The notes: generated by a model not told the origin, from the letters alone. 64,000 nt of DNA from Alisma plantago-aquatica (GCA_963693085.1 OY856410.1:1327242304-1327306303); one strand, 5' to 3'. Positions 45,693 to 58,531 are shown, numbered from the stretch's first letter. Made by a program: numbers and translations.

Positions 45693-46870
45693 CTATTGAT
45701 GCTCGATGGTCGGCTTGTGATCTTCCGTCATGGGGATCTTATGCATGCATAAGGCTTGACTGACCCCTGTGAGGTTGCTCATTCTATAGCCTATTGCTTT
45801 CTTTCTTTCCCTTAATTCCTCCAGAAGTTTCTTTTCTTGTTCATTTGTTAAATCAGAATTTATGATCACTAGACAAACTTTGAGGTTGTCCAAAAATATG
45901 TACTTTAGCCCTTCGGGTAGGGGCTTCATTTTGGGAGCTTCAAGTTTTTCGCTTCTTTCTTCTGTAGTTTCAGTAGCCTTGAGTTCTTCATCAGTTGTGT
46001 CAGTATCTTTTTTAGCAGAGTCGAGGGGTTCGATGCAGTCCTCTGCTTGTTTGTCTATAGGTACATCGATCGGTAGGTTAGATAAAGCGATTTCCAAGGG
46101 GTCGTATGATTCATCATATTCTTGAGTCAGTTGTGATAATTGCTCAATGCAATCAATCAGATAGACTTCTTCTTGTATACTCAGTCTTCTCATACTTTCG
46201 AAAACTTTGAATTCTAGGGTCTCTTTGCCTAGCCTGAGCAGTAAGGTACCAGTCTCAACATCAATAAGGGCTCTTGCAGTGGAAAGGAACGGACGACCAA
46301 AGATAAGAGGGTATCTGACGTCTTCTTTTATATCCATAATGACGAAATCACATGGAACATATGCGTCCTTGCCGACCTTAACCGGGATATCTTCGAGGAT
46401 TCCTAACTGTCTTTTTATCGAATTGTATGCAAGTTGAATGGTCATAGTGGTAGGAAGCAATTATGCAAACCTTAATCTCTTGCACAGACTGAATGGCATA
46501 ATAGAAATACTTGCCCCAAGATACTTGCCCCAAGATCTGCCAGTCCTTTCTTGCATGCTGAGTCACCAATGTGACATGAAATTCCAAAGGATCCTGGGTC
46601 TTTCTGTTTCTTTGGCATCTTGCTTAGTATAATATCTGATGTGGTTGTAGCCAGTTTTACAGTTTCATACTCTTCAGTTATGTACTTCTTGGTGACAAGT
46701 GACTTTAGATACTTAGTCCAGGCTGGTATCTCAGCAAGAGCGTCTAAGAAGGGTATATCAACATAGAGTTTCTTCATGGCCTCTTTGAACTTGACGAATC
46801 TTGTATCAAGATTTGTTTGCCTTAGGCGGGATGGGAAGGGTATACGAGGCTTATATACAGGAATATCCAT
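45693..46870 (-). pseudogene. Athila-A protease and linker
   Basis: Follows gag in the same frame after a TAG at 46871-46873. Starts MDIPVYKPRIPFPSRL. The protease site KGLADLGAS is disrupted by a tandem 14 bp duplication (ACTTGCCCCAAGAT, 46509-46536), which shifts the frame at the active-site codons. The rest of the domain (ILEDIPVKVGKDAYVPCDF, YPLIFGRPFLSTARALIDV) is open from 46460. An acidic linker leads to RT. The frame ends at TAG 45693-45695. Confidence 0.9.
46509..46536. repeat. 14 bp tandem duplication in the protease active site
   Basis: ACTTGCCCCAAGAT twice in a row (46509-46522, 46523-46536). On the minus strand it duplicates the DLGAS codons and shifts the frame by two bases. 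Confidence 0.92.
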
Positions 46871-48685
46871 CTATGGTGTTTCAGCTTCTTCACAAGCAGG
46901 CTCCTCAGGACTTTCCTTGTCAGTCTTATCTTCTTTTGGTTGCGATTCTGGTGTTGTCAAGTTTTGGACCGTCACAGGTTCATCCTCGTCAGCAATAACC
47001 ACAGGTGTCTTCACTGGGGGATCCGAATAATCTTTCCCTGATCTGGTGGTGACAACCTTCAACTGCTCAGGATGTTTCAGATTGTTCTCGGGTTGGCCGG
47101 CAAAGGCTCCAGCTGGTGGCTTTATGCTAGCTGCAAGTTGAGCTAGTTGAGTTTCAATAGCTTTCTGCTGGGCTTGTTGGTTGGCTATCATCATTTTCTG
47201 TGTTTGTAACATCTTTTCAATAGTGAATAGCTTGTCATCAGGGATGGTTCCTGTTTGTCCTTGTTGTTGATTCAGGTTTTGATATTGAGAATTGTTTTGA
47301 TAATTATTGTAGTTCCTATACTGAAAGTTTCCTTTGAAGTTTCCTTGATTTCCAAAGTTCTGTTGTTGATTAAACTGGAATCCTGATGGGCCTCTTGATT
47401 GATTGTTGGGACCGAATTGATGCGAGTTCATTGCTCCTGAAGGGTTTCCATATTAGAAGCCTGGGTGATTCCTGTTTTGATTGGGATTGTAATATTTCTG
47501 CCCAGGGATGGTGTTGATAGCATTTAGATTTTCCATCTGGCAATTATCTCCTTGCCCACAAGCATTGCTTAGAACAACGTCGTAGATAACATTGCATGAT
47601 AGAGTGGAATGATCTGTGCTTTTGCATGCTTCACAGAACAGGGAGGTGGACTTGACCTGTTCTTGTTGCCTAGTGGGTGAATGCCCTCTTCCAATCGCAG
47701 CAAGGGATGATTCTATATGATCTTATTTTGCAACTAAGACCTTCAAGGTTTCTGCAATAGACTTGTACTCAGGGATAGCTTCAGCCATAGCTACCTTCAA
47801 GACCCCTTTTCCTACAGATCTGCCCCAGTTGGCTTGATTTTCTGCTCCCAGGGTGACGACTCTCCATGCACTGTTGTAGCTTTGACGCATGAAGTTTCCT
47901 CCAGATGAGGAATCTAGAAACATCTTAACATCATCCTCCACACCCCTATAGAAGATTTCTATGAGTTGATTCTTTGGAATTTTGTGGTGTGGGCATTTGT
48001 ATAAGATCTCTTTGTACCTATCCCACGCTTCAACGAGGGTTTCTCCAGGGACTTGAGTAAAATTTGTGATTCGCCCCCTGATTTCATATGTGAGAGATGG
48101 GGGGTAGAACTTTTCCAGAAATGCGTTTTGGAGCTGCTCCCAGGTGGTGATAGGTACCTCACTATATTGTGAATTGTACCAACTAATGGCTATATCAGCA
48201 AGAGAATACTTGAAAATACGGAGTCGAATGGCATCATCAGAAACCCCATTTTGCTTTTTCATAGCACATAAGTCGATGAATCTCAGAAGATGACCTTGGC
48301 TATCTTCCGCTTGTTTGCCATAGAAAGGGTTGTTTTGAAGCAATGTGATCCAATGGGCTCTAATCTCGAAGTTGGCAGCCTCGATGGGGGGAGGCTGCAC
48401 TGGGTGATAGACATTCGCAGCTTTTGGGATGGAGAACTCCCTAAGATCTTTCTATAGTTCGGCCGCCTGCGCTGCTGCTTGTGCTACTAAGATTTCTTGT
48501 TGAACCGCAGCTCTGGCTTCTTGCATGAGCCTTTCTCTTTGTGCATTGATGGCTTGAGCCACTCTTCGGGCTACTTCTTCTTCTTGCACCATCCTAGCTT
48601 GATTCTCTCTAATCTGACGATGGAAGGTTCTATCAATTTCGGGATCAAAGCTTGCGGTTAGTCCGGGACTATCTGAACAGTGCAT
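46871..48685 (-). pseudogene. Athila-A gag
   Basis: One continuous minus frame with nonsense codons at 48452-48454 (TAG), 47723-47725 (TAA), 47453-47455 (TAA) and 46871-46873 (TAG). The N-terminus is Gln/Ala-rich (QAINAQRERLMQEARAAVQQ, a likely coiled coil). A Retrotrans_gag-type core follows (LRFIDLCAMKKQNGVSDDAI, TTWEQLQNAFLEKFYPP, GETLVEAWDRYKEIL). One CCHC knuckle, CEACKSTDHSTLSC, lies downstream. The tail is rich in Asn/Gln (NNYQNNSQYQNLNQQQGQ). Gag packages the element RNA into particles. Confidence 0.9.
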
Positions 48686-48864
48686 GCACTATGCGTTAAA
48701 GAGCACCTGAAAATTGGAAAGATTTGAGAACAAGATCCACAAAGTGAAATACAATTCAAGTAGATAAGTGATATTTTCAAAGGAAAAGCAAAATCCTAGA
48801 TTAGTCTTAAAAGAACTAGATATGACTGACTGATTTCGTTGTCCTCGGCAACGGCGCCAGAATT
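48686..48864 (-). other. Athila-A leader with primer-binding site
   Basis: Minus strand TGGCGCCGTTGCCGAGGA at 48845-48862, two bases from the 5' LTR, then ~160 bp AT-rich leader to the gag ATG at 48685. Confidence 0.85.
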
Positions 48865-50138
48865 TGACGTGGCGTTTTGAATGCACTAACAAATTCACCC
48901 GGGGCTGACATCCCCGAGCTTTTACCTAAACCTAGTGCAATAATACCACCCGCAAGAAGACAAGTCTTCTCACAATATAGTTGAGGATCGAACCCAAAGG
49001 ACAACGTTTTTAAGAATCCTTGTCAACTGGATCTAGCTCAAGTAAAACTAATATTTAGAACAAAAGGTTGATTTTGGTTTGTTTAAACTAATTGCAGGAA
49101 AGTAAAAGCGGAATTAAAGATAGGTTTAGATCAGTGATGTGGAATCGTTGGGATGGTACCGGGTTTGACCACCGCTACACACACAAACATACTCCTTTGC
49201 ACACAATCCAGGCAAGATATAACACTCCAAGTAGAGCTGCTGTAGAACCCCCCATACGGGCGTCTGGTCCGCGTAAGCATCACCATAGGCATCAGATGTC
49301 TCGTCACCATCCGGATCACATGTCTTACGACTCTGAAGATACAACATCCAACTAAGGCTGTGAACCCCCCATATGGGCGTCAGGTGCACAGAAGTCTCAC
49401 CGAAGGCTAGATGGCTCGTCCCTTCGTGGATCATACACTTACAACCTCAAGGAATCCCATCGGAAGTTCTCATCAAGGAGTCAACCGCGTCAACCGATAA
49501 GCACATAAGCGATTATAGTACGAGTAAACATCGACGATTAACAAGAAGATACAAAATCCAACTAAGGTTGTGAACCCCCCATACGGGTGTCAGGCGCACA
49601 GAAGCATCACCGTAGGCTAGATGGCTCGTCCCCTCGCGGATCACACACTTACGACCTCAAGGAATCCTATCAGAAGTTCTCGTCAAGGAGTCTAACTTGT
49701 TAAATGACGTTCATACCCATGCATTGAAGTTATCGCAACATAGGGAGCACAAAGAAGAAAACAAGCACATAACCAACCTACGAGCTTAATGATAAATGAC
49801 AAAATGAAGAGTTATATACATTGCCATGGAAAGTTTAACAAAAGAACATGGTTTGCATGGGTAGCGGGGCTAGTCCCCGCACCCCAGAAAAAGTGGGCTA
49901 CTCGCTCATGATGTGAGATACAAGAAGGATAAGAGAGAAAGAAAGATCTGCCATGAGCTTGGTGCAGAGGGTGGCCGCAACCCGGTGAAGTAGATGCGCT
50001 CCTTGCTCCGTCTTCCTTCTCTTCTTGGCCTCCTTGGATGCAACACTAGCAGTAGGTGGAGTGGAACTTGATCGGAGTGGTGCTCTGGCATCCTGTCGGC
50101 GTCCGGATCCGATGCCCCCAAATGAGGACCCTGGGGGT

Positions 50139-50148
50139 CTATTTATAG
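50139..50148 (-). promoter_or_regulatory. TATA box of the Athila-A 5' LTR
   Basis: Minus strand CTATAAATAG in a GC-rich context. The segment is absent from the 3' LTR. Confidence 0.6.
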
Positions 50149-50344
50149 GTTTAGATCTGATCCCAAACAGTTTGGAAAAGTTGCTAGAAATATCCTCTCC
50201 AAACGGTCGGGAGACCGTTTGGTGCCAAACGGTGTGGAGACCGTTTTGACGTCAAACGGTTTGCATCGATCGATCTTGAGGCCGGTCCTGGTCTCGACGT
50301 GAATCGCGCGGCTTCTTCTCTTCAATCGGTCTTTGTTCTTGCGG

Positions 50345-50935
50345 CAAACGGTCTTCGAGACCGCATGGACCCAAACGGTCTTGAGACCGCATGGGCCCAA
50401 ACGGTCTTGGGACCGCATGGACCCAAACGGTCTTGGGACGGCATGGACCCAAATGGTCTTGGGACCGCATGGACCCAAACGGTCTTGGGACCGCATAGAC
50501 CCAAACGGTCTTGAGACCGCATGGACCCAAACGGTCTTGGGACCGCATAGACCCAAACGGTCTTGATACCGCATGGACCCAAACGGTCTTGAGACCGCAT
50601 GGACCCAAACGGTCTTGGGACCGCATGGACCCAAACGGTCTTGAGACCGCATGGACCCAAACGGTCTTGATACCACATGGATCTAAACGGTCTTGAGACC
50701 ACATGGACCCAATCGGTCTTGAGACCACATGGATCCAAACGGTCTTGGGACCGCATGGTTTTCTTTGCCAGCTGATTTCGTCATTTGTTCTTCGTATACT
50801 CTAGCAAACGATCTTGGGACCGCATGAACCCAAATGGTCTTGAGACCGCATGGACCCAAACGGTCTTGGGAATGCAAGAGCTCAAACAGTCTTGGGACCA
50901 CAAGAGCTCAAACGGTCTGAGGACCGCATGCGTGG
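50345..50935. repeat. 26 bp minisatellite in the 5' LTR
   Basis: About 16 units at 50345-50756, a ~60 bp break, then about five more to 50935. The 3' LTR has only about 12 before the break, so unit number changed after insertion. Confidence 0.92.
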
Positions 50936-51105
50936 AATTGCTTGATTTACCTGCATTAAACGAATGATATTTAGTTAAAACCTTGACTATTGAATCGACT
51001 AAGTAGTTTTGTACATTATTATTCCAATTAGAATGAAAGATGCGAAATAGAGATGAAACTGTTCTAAAAAGGCAATTGAATTCCATGATGAGTATGCACT
51101 CATCA

Positions 51106-51110
51106 TCAGC
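51106..51110. repeat. TSD TCAGC of Athila-A, right copy
   Basis: Matches 15678-15682. Confidence 0.9.
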
Positions 51111-51340
51111 CTCTAGGGTTTGGGTTGTAATGGATGAAACCTTATTCAATACTTTAGTTCTCTCAGCTACTGACCTAATCATTAATTGGTGTATCAGCTA
51201 AGGTTCCAAAGAGTATATTTCCCCCATCTTCACATGATGTATCGGGCTATAGGGTTTCAGATTGTGAGTGTATCAGATTGCTAGGGTTAGAGTTGACTAC
51301 GCCAGCCTCTACACTCAACCAAAGTATCACCATTTGACAT
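51111..51340. repeat. Degenerate GTATCAGC/GTATCGGGC repeat, right part
   Basis: Continues the array cut at 15677 (GTGTATCAGCTAAGG, GATGTATCGGGCTATAGGG, GTGTATCAGATTGC), fading into unique AT-rich DNA. Confidence 0.6.
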
Positions 51341-52923
51341 TATATCTTTACTAGAAATCTCTTGATCTTGGCAAGCTAATTCCTTTGAGGCATATCATTT
51401 ATATAACAACTATCATATTGGCCTAACAACAACATATTGCATTAAAGCATCACAAGTCATTTCAGCCATCCATGTTATGGTGTAAACATATGTGTTAAGT
51501 TGGATATCTGATAGATACCGGCCTATCATATTATTTAGCATTTAGGTGAAATATTAAAAACTTAAGAGAACAATATTCCTACTCAAGAAATCAATCCCAA
51601 AAGGATAGAGGTTCATATGTATGGTTTCCATACTAATACCCTAGTATCTGGTTAGGGTTTCCCATAAACCAATATTGGTTTGTGCATTTCGGTTTCATCA
51701 TCTTCAAGCTCAAGCTCTTCATCCATAACTACTCTAGTTGATGGATAACATCCCTATATATTCATCAAAGTTCATAGAACCATCATTCAAACAAGAAAAT
51801 TGAAGTAGAAAAGAAATCACCAAGTAATGAATAAAAGAAGGTGAATAATAATAAAATTGGGTTCAAGTTATATAATCCACCTCAAGATCAATTCAAGAAC
51901 TTCAAGATTCAAAGATCCATGTTCCAAGGTTGAAGAAGACTTATCAAAAGTCCAAGACTCAATCACAACACTTCTCTATGAAAGAAGATACCATAGTTCC
52001 AAATTTGGTGAAGAAAAAGAGAAGGAAAGAATCATGATCCAAGAAGCATAGTCTTTCCAAGGTTGAAGATGATCATGGCTTCACCTTAGGCAAGATGCTC
52101 GGCCTTATCTTTATTCCTTGATCTCCTAGGATCGTCCTCCAAGCAAGAAGTAGTAAAGGAGTCGAAAGGTTTACTAGGAGATGAAAAGCGAGGTATGTAT
52201 AGTTTTGGTTCATGAAAGAGAGTGTGTATAAGGTGTCATTACTATGTGCACTTAAGTGACACATGTCCATGCATGGTAACTTCATGCAACCATAATTATC
52301 TTTCCATGAAAAACTCTTGGGGATAAATCATAGGTAAGATATCAACCATTTGGGTATCTTACTTGATATGATATCATCACCCAATCTTGCTTTATGTGAA
52401 AACTGATACCACTTTTGCAAGGACCATGCAAACTAACAGGCTTCACCTACTTGAGGTGAGTATCCCATCTTGAACTCTTTCAAAGGTTAACAAACCAATA
52501 TGGGACATCCTCTATGGCTTCCAAGCTGATAGGAACTCCCATATACACTTCAAAACTCAATACATCCTCTTCTAGGGTTCAAGGTACTCAACACTTCTTT
52601 GGTTCTTTCACCACAAAGAGTGTTATCATTCAACAAAGACTCAAAAAAGGAGCCCCCTTCTTTCCCTTTCCTCTAGTTAATATCAAGAGAGAGAAGGAAC
52701 ATTCTAAAGGTGATAATTTGCACATAAACCCCTCATTGGGTAAATTGCAATCTTCACTAAATTTATCATATAAGGCACAAACAATTTGCAAATAAGTTAA
52801 AAATTGAGAGATAAACTCTTCTCAAGTATTAATTACTTTTCAAATGATTAAGAGAAGGTTCTAAGAAATCTAGTTAAGAAAAGCTTCTAGGGTTATCCCA
52901 AAACCCAAGTCAGGGGTGTTACA
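51341..52923. other. AT-rich sequence ending in an LTR-like terminus
   Basis: No coding frame is supported. The right edge GGGGTGTTACA (52913-52923) looks like the end of a minus-strand LTR (TGTAACACCCC), inserted into a SIRE-like LTR. The matching left end was not found, so the element is truncated or rearranged. Confidence 0.4.
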
Positions 52924-52957
52924 CAAGGGATTAATAAATTTAGACCTTGAGTCAACA
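52924..52957 (-). repeat. Second fragment of a SIRE-like minus LTR
   Basis: CAAGGGATTA...GACCTTGAGTCAACA, nearly identical to 13007-13035; the minus-strand LTR start TGTTGACTCAAGG. Confidence 0.55.
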
Positions 52958-53403
52958 TGTTGATGTACTCAAACTTGATAATTATATGCATATCTTCACA
53001 ATTGAGTATCTTTGAGTATTTTGAATGTGTGACTTGTGGAAATTGCTATCTTTTGATATATAACAACCTTCTCTTTATATACTCATGATGTTGGCAGAAA
53101 TGACCTTTTTATTACGCTTTTCTCCCCCCACTTTTTGATATGACAAAGGGGCATAAAGGATAACATAATTTTTAGATGGTGTTTATCACATATTATTTTG
53201 TGAAAATTTAGAAAGGAATGGAAACAGATTACATTTTTTTATCATCTATGGAAACTAAGAAAATAGGTAGGGAAGTCATAGATTGAGGGGGAGTAGTTTA
53301 TCCAAAATACATGTAAACCCCTCAAATATGGAAATGTAAAGAATTTAAATTTCATTACTTTCAATAGTTTTAGGAATAATTTCTCATCTTCTAAAAGGGA
53401 GAA
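52958..53403 (+). other. 3' interior of a plus-strand SIRE-like copia element
   Basis: Non-coding, with TTGATATGACAAAGGGGC near 53137, TTGAGGGGGAGTAG near 53284 and a polypurine tract AAAAGGGAGAA immediately before the LTR at 53404. No pol frame remains. Confidence 0.55.
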
Positions 53404-54665
53404 TGTTGACTTGAGGGTCAAAGATTACCCAAATTTTAATTATGAATTCACCGTTACATTCATGTGTATCTAACATTTATTTCGAGACAATCGTATATCA
53501 TTAGTTACACTCAAAGCATTGAAATTCACAAACCCTAGTTTGTGAAAATACAAGTCAAAATACTACAAAAATCACAGATTGAAATCTACTTAGATTTTCA
53601 CTTAGATTTTTTGTAGATAATTTGCAATGAATTTATGACTTGTATCTAAGATTAAATTATAATTATAATATTATTGCTTTATGATTAATGCACTTTGACA
53701 CAAAATGATCAAATGCTTCACATCATTTTTCATTAGCCGAGTTTGTCCTAGAACTATCTTGATCGACGAGCTGAATTCTTTGATAATGAATGATAATCAG
53801 CCGAGATGCTAATGATTAGAATATCTCAACTAATGAAACTAAATGACTTGTCTTTTAGTTTCATCATCCAAGATACCCTTCTTGCATCACATTCGATTAT
53901 ATAGTAAGTGTAAAGTGTAACATAGCCATTGGAGAGAGATAAGCTTATTTATAACTATTGTAAAAGTAACTATCCTCTCTAAAAGGAATTGAATTCAAAT
54001 TTGAATACTAGATAGTGGTCTCCATCAACTATAAATATAGACACTTATACATCATTCCAAGGTTTCCTTTCATGTTCACTTGCTATAGTTGTGTGAAAAG
54101 CCTCTAGAGCGTCCTATTTATTCTCAAGTTTGATCACAATTTATTTGTCATAAAGAGTGATGTAGGAATTTCTATGAGAGTGATACCTCAGTTTAATCTT
54201 GTCTAGCTCTCAAATTATCCTTCCCCCAGTCTCATTACATCAAAGTTGGTGAATTAAATATTGCATCCTTGGTGAAGGAAATGAAGGATTCAAGGCGTAA
54301 GATATCATTCAAGGGTGGATAAAACCTTAGAGAAGGTTGAAAACCCTTGGACGGTGGATAGTTTCATTCTTGGTAAGGTTGTTGGATCCCTTTTCCTAGA
54401 AGGAAAGCTAGTTTAACACTTGATTTAGAAAAGGGTTGTCTTATGGTGTATCTCTTATAAGTGAATATATGGTCGTAGTCATTGTAAAAATCCTAGAAGT
54501 TGATCTCTCTAGGGAGTGGAGTAAGTATCTAATTTTAGAGGTTGGAACCACTATAATAAACTGTGTTCCTGTGTGCTTTCTCAATCTCTGTAATACTTAT
54601 TAGTCTTGTTTAGTTGCACTCGAATTTCAATATGCTTTGAACATATAACAACCTAAGTGCAAACA
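53404..54665 (+). repeat. SIRE-like copia LTR, about 1.26 kb
   Basis: Starts TGTTGACTTGAGGGTC after a polypurine tract. The right end (GTGCAAACA at 54665) is chosen from LTR style and is not confirmed by a second copy. Confidence 0.5.
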
Positions 54666-55614
54666 TTTTTTATCTCTACTTACCCTCATCTAGACCCCAT
54701 TGATCCTACACTAATCACCATAATCATGGAAATTTTTATTTAAAGTCACATGGAGTAGTGTTAAAGCACACCTTTAACATACCATAACTGTAGTGACTTT
54801 AGGTTTAAGGGTCCTCAATACTAGTCACTTTGAGATATGGTTCTGACTTTCAACCTGTGGCTTCCATGTATAATTATCAAGGTGGATCTAACCATTACAA
54901 GCTTTCTCTAACAAGTGCATGTGTGCCTGACTTGATATCCAATATCATGACTAATGAGAGATAGTCATTGGTCAACAAACACACTAGTCATATGTATTAG
55001 TGTTGGCCTAATATATCTTAAACAATAGTATTTGACTAGAGACAATGAAAAAATGAATACTCTAAGTATGCATACGATCTAATGTTTAGGTTCTAACCCA
55101 AATCCATATGTTATGAAGCTAATCATTCTTAGGACATTATCAAATGTATCATTATTGCATACAAAAACAAACAGAATAAGTAACATTCATTTTATTTATT
55201 ATGAAATCAATTACAAAGTATTACATGACATCATATGAATGTCTCTTAGGGTATATAACCAATTGTATCCAACTTACACTAGAGCTAGACAATCATAAAT
55301 CTAACTCTGAGAACATGTCCATCATACGTCTCTTGTGAAATTGCTTTCGTCAAGGGATACAAATATTTCTTTAAATTGGTACTACACAAATATTAGCATC
55401 TCTCTCTTGTATGAGATCATTAATAGTATGTATTTGAAATGGTGATGCGATATGCATTCCTTCACTTGTGTAATAGATCTAGTTTATATTCAATAGTGGA
55501 AGCACCCCAAGTTCAGTATGAACTTTTTTTGAGAGCCACATATCAATGCATTACTCATAAGCCATACACATCTACAAAAAGAAGACTTCAGATCAACAAC
55601 CCATACAAAAAACA
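54666..55614 (-). other. Copia-like debris
   Basis: On the minus strand around 55400-55300 the residues KYLYPLTKAISQETYDGHV look like the decayed C-terminal end of a copia RNase H, followed by AT-rich 3' sequence. No intact frame. The 110-codon plus frame at 55439-55771 only bridges into the next LTR. Confidence 0.35.
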
Positions 55615-56162
55615 TGTAACACCCCAATTTCTAAAAACATGCACATCACTAAGCAGAAGAATAGATCTCACTGGGATGTCACAAAATGATTATCATTACA
55701 TAAAAATAAAGTTCATATATAAATCAACACAGGATGAAATGACAGTTCTCATGCTCATATCTTCAACATAACTCATACATGAACAAAACTAAACATGTTT
55801 ACCCTTAAACATCCTACACTTTCTCATAAAACTCACAGTAAACTAAAACACATGTTTCATAAACATAAAGGAAAACTACTCTATGGATAGTTGGCACCCC
55901 ACCAGGTAAGGTCTCAGATGTCCTTGAGCTCCTTCTTCAACTGGTCCTTAGATGGCTTTATCCTTGACTTTGCTCCTTTCCTGGGAGCATCGTGGCCCCA
56001 ACCATGCATCAAACAAATTGGTAAGTGGAATTGAACATATTATATGTTTAAAGAAAACATGTAATCTGAAAATAAACTTTAAACGTTAAACATTGAAAAT
56101 GAAACACAATTGCTTTTAGATTATGCCTTTTATCTTGACCTGTATAAGGATCCTCAGGTTTT

Positions 56163-56290
56163 GCACTGAAGTGCCTCTTCTCTTATGCACCAAAATGCCT
56201 CTTGGGTTGCACCAGAGTGCCTCTTCTCTTATGCACTGAAGTGCCTCTTAGTGTTGCTTCGAGGAGCCTCTTAGTGAGGACCTTATAAAA
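56163..56290. repeat. GTGCCTCTT minisatellite in LTR 1
   Basis: Five units of ~22-28 bp (GCACTGAAGTGCCTCTTCTC). LTR 2 has fewer units at about 60367-60455, so the array changed length. Confidence 0.75.
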
Positions 56291-57640
56291 GTTATCTTAT
56301 AATCATTATCTTTCTATTAAAAATATTAAATTTATCTTAAACATTATTCTTGACATTACTCTTAATGTTCATGAAAGATGGTACAATAAATACTGACAAA
56401 AAAGCATGACTTTCAGTTTCTTATACAATCATTGAATTTTAACAATTGAAACAATAAATAATACGTTCATAACATTCATTGTACACATATAATTAAACTC
56501 ATCCAATATTTATGTTCAAATTGCATGGACCACTTACCTCTGTCTTAGAAGAGATCCTAATTTCTTCCTTAGGTTTACAAAACCCTAATCACGATCCTGG
56601 GGTTAAGAAACCCTAATTTCCATGTTATAACAATTATTATTCATTAATAATTAATATTCGACCTAATTTCTAGGGTTTTGGAGATCATTAATGATTAAGG
56701 GAAAAACTTAGTTGAATCAGGGTTTGAAAATAAGTCCATCGTTTAGATATAAAAAATGAGAAAAATCCATATATAACTTGACCCCATAGGTCTTACCAAT
56801 AAAAAGATATAAATTTTGTACGATTTGACCAATCAAAAATAAAGATAAACCCAAAGTTGAAAATGACAGCCAATTTTTCTACTAGTTGGGATGAAAATTA
56901 GGTGGTTGAATAGGATATCGTCTGCCTTCCAAGAAGATAGGCCAAGTCAGCATGCACATCAGTGAGGAAGGGTGCATTGAAACCCTGATATGCCCATGGC
57001 AGCGTGACAAGCAAGAAGTATTGAACATGGGAAAATTCATCAAACCAATGATCAAATTCATTAGATAAATGCCTGAAATCGATGGTGAGGAAGAACTCAC
57101 AAAACAAAGAACTGGGGGATAAATCTCAACCCCAAAATCCCTCAACACTTGATCAAAACCGGAATCATTGGTCCAAACTGGGATCGTTGCTCCAAATCAA
57201 AGCCAAAGAGCTATTCTGTGGCCAAAAGATGGCCGGGTAATAGGAGACAAAATTTGTTTCCGTGCCATGGAAAATAGTGCCAGAAAGAAGTAGGAAGCCA
57301 GAAATCACCCACTTGTGAGAGAATCTATTTGCTTGTGCAGACTCCGGGCACCCTGGTGAAGGTGAAGGAGGATAAAACACCCACAAATGACACTTGAAAT
57401 AGTAGGAACTAAAATTGCAATGAAGAACTGTTTAAGAAAAGGGGGAAAACCACCACAAGCTTTACGATGACTAAATGGAAGATCCTTGACAGTTCTCTGG
57501 GCTCGTGTGCGACTAAGACACCAGGACAAGCATGAGGACGACGGAATAGGTAGATGGAGATTGGATGCAAAGTGCGAGTTATATCGAGAGAAAAATGATG
57601 ATGGATTCCACTTTATGGATGCCCACTCATGATTTTCCTA

Positions 57641-57653
57641 AGGTCCCTTATAT
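57641..57653 (-). promoter_or_regulatory. TATA box of LTR 1
   Basis: Minus strand CTTATATAAGGGA, conserved in LTR 2 at about 61866-61878. Confidence 0.5.
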
Positions 57654-58531
57654 AAGTGATAGCTAAGAGAGCCTATCCATACTTCCAGAGTAGGAAACAT
57701 GGGAGAGAAATGGGGTCCTTGTAGATCGAGATCCCTAGGTCATGAAATCCCATCTTGTTTGTGATCTCTCAGTTCGGGAAGTTTTGAAGATTGTGAAGAG
57801 AGTCCTGGATTCACGCGACATTGAAGAGAGAGAGGACAAAGGGTGAGAAAAAAATAGTTCCTGTTCGGGAAAAAGGGAGTCCCAAGGGCGAGGGAGACGA
57901 TCCATCACATCTCAGTTCACTCCGAGTCTGAGTCTAACCCAATCTCTGGGCCGCATGACATTCATTTAGGCATTGGACCAAAGTTCAGATAAAATAGGAT
58001 TAGATATCTTAGGGTTATATATTAAATTGTGCTAATTATTTTCTAGTTCAAATTACAGTTGCTAGGAAAGTCCAAATCTAATGAAAATTTGCATGCAACC
58101 TAATTTTAGCTCCTGAAATCCAAAAATATGATTAGTTTCCTGATTTGGCCAACCTAGTTTATTATATTTATCATTTTAGCATAAATGTTTAATTAATAAT
58201 ATAAGATTACTTAAAATGAATTTGAGGATAATATTTTGGGTAAATCTTAAATTATCAAAACCAACTTATGGTAAAATTATGAGGCCATAAAAAGAACGTT
58301 GATTGGGGTAAATTTCATATTAAACCCTAAATGGCACTTATTTAATAGTTAGGCCTAAATTGATGATATTGAACTTCAATTTAGTGCAAAAGTTATTCAA
58401 TTTACTTTATGTAACATATTTGGGAACCATCATCACATTATTATATGTTTTAATCATAAATTTTGAAACAACAAAAATTAGGGTTTCAAATTGGGGTCAT
58501 TTTATAAAGTTCAAAATTGTAGGGTGTTACA

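Larger units (their letters stand above)
15683..51105 (-). mobile_element. Athila-A: Athila-type Ty3/gypsy retrotransposon with two nested insertions
   Basis: A minus-strand element with TSD TCAGC. Its 5' LTR is 48865-51105 (2241 bp). Its 3' LTR is 15683-30726, interrupted by a CACTA element. The primer-binding site at 48845-48862 reads TGGCGCCGTTGCCGAGGA, and the polypurine tract lies at 30727-30744. Gag, protease, RT, RNase H and integrase follow in the Ty3/gypsy order; a DLGAS protease site and an [11 protein letters not shown] site are visible and point to the Athila lineage. Without nested DNA it is about 11.2 kb. Stops, a frame shift and a 14 bp duplication disable it. No env-like frame is seen between pol and the 3' LTR. 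Confidence 0.93.
48865..51105 (-). repeat. Athila-A 5' LTR
   Basis: 2241 bp; plus-strand ends TGACGTGGCG and CACTCATCA. Contains repeated blocks beginning ACCCCCCATA (49247, 49363, 49573), the 26 bp minisatellite and a TATA box. It is longer than the 3' LTR (excluding CACTA) because that copy lost two segments and several minisatellite units. Confidence 0.93.
55615..58531 (-). repeat. LTR 1 of the tandem array
   Basis: 2917 bp. Contains a GTGCCTCTT-type minisatellite (about 56163-56290) and a minus-strand TATA box (TTATATAAGG near 57645). Minus frames 57386-56882 in the presumed leader recur in LTR 2 in altered form; they are not called as genes. Confidence 0.9.

Noticed and set aside
50345..50756. 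CRISPR-like look of regularly spaced ~26 bp repeats
   Set aside because: Units are contiguous with no unique spacers, and the context is a plant LTR.
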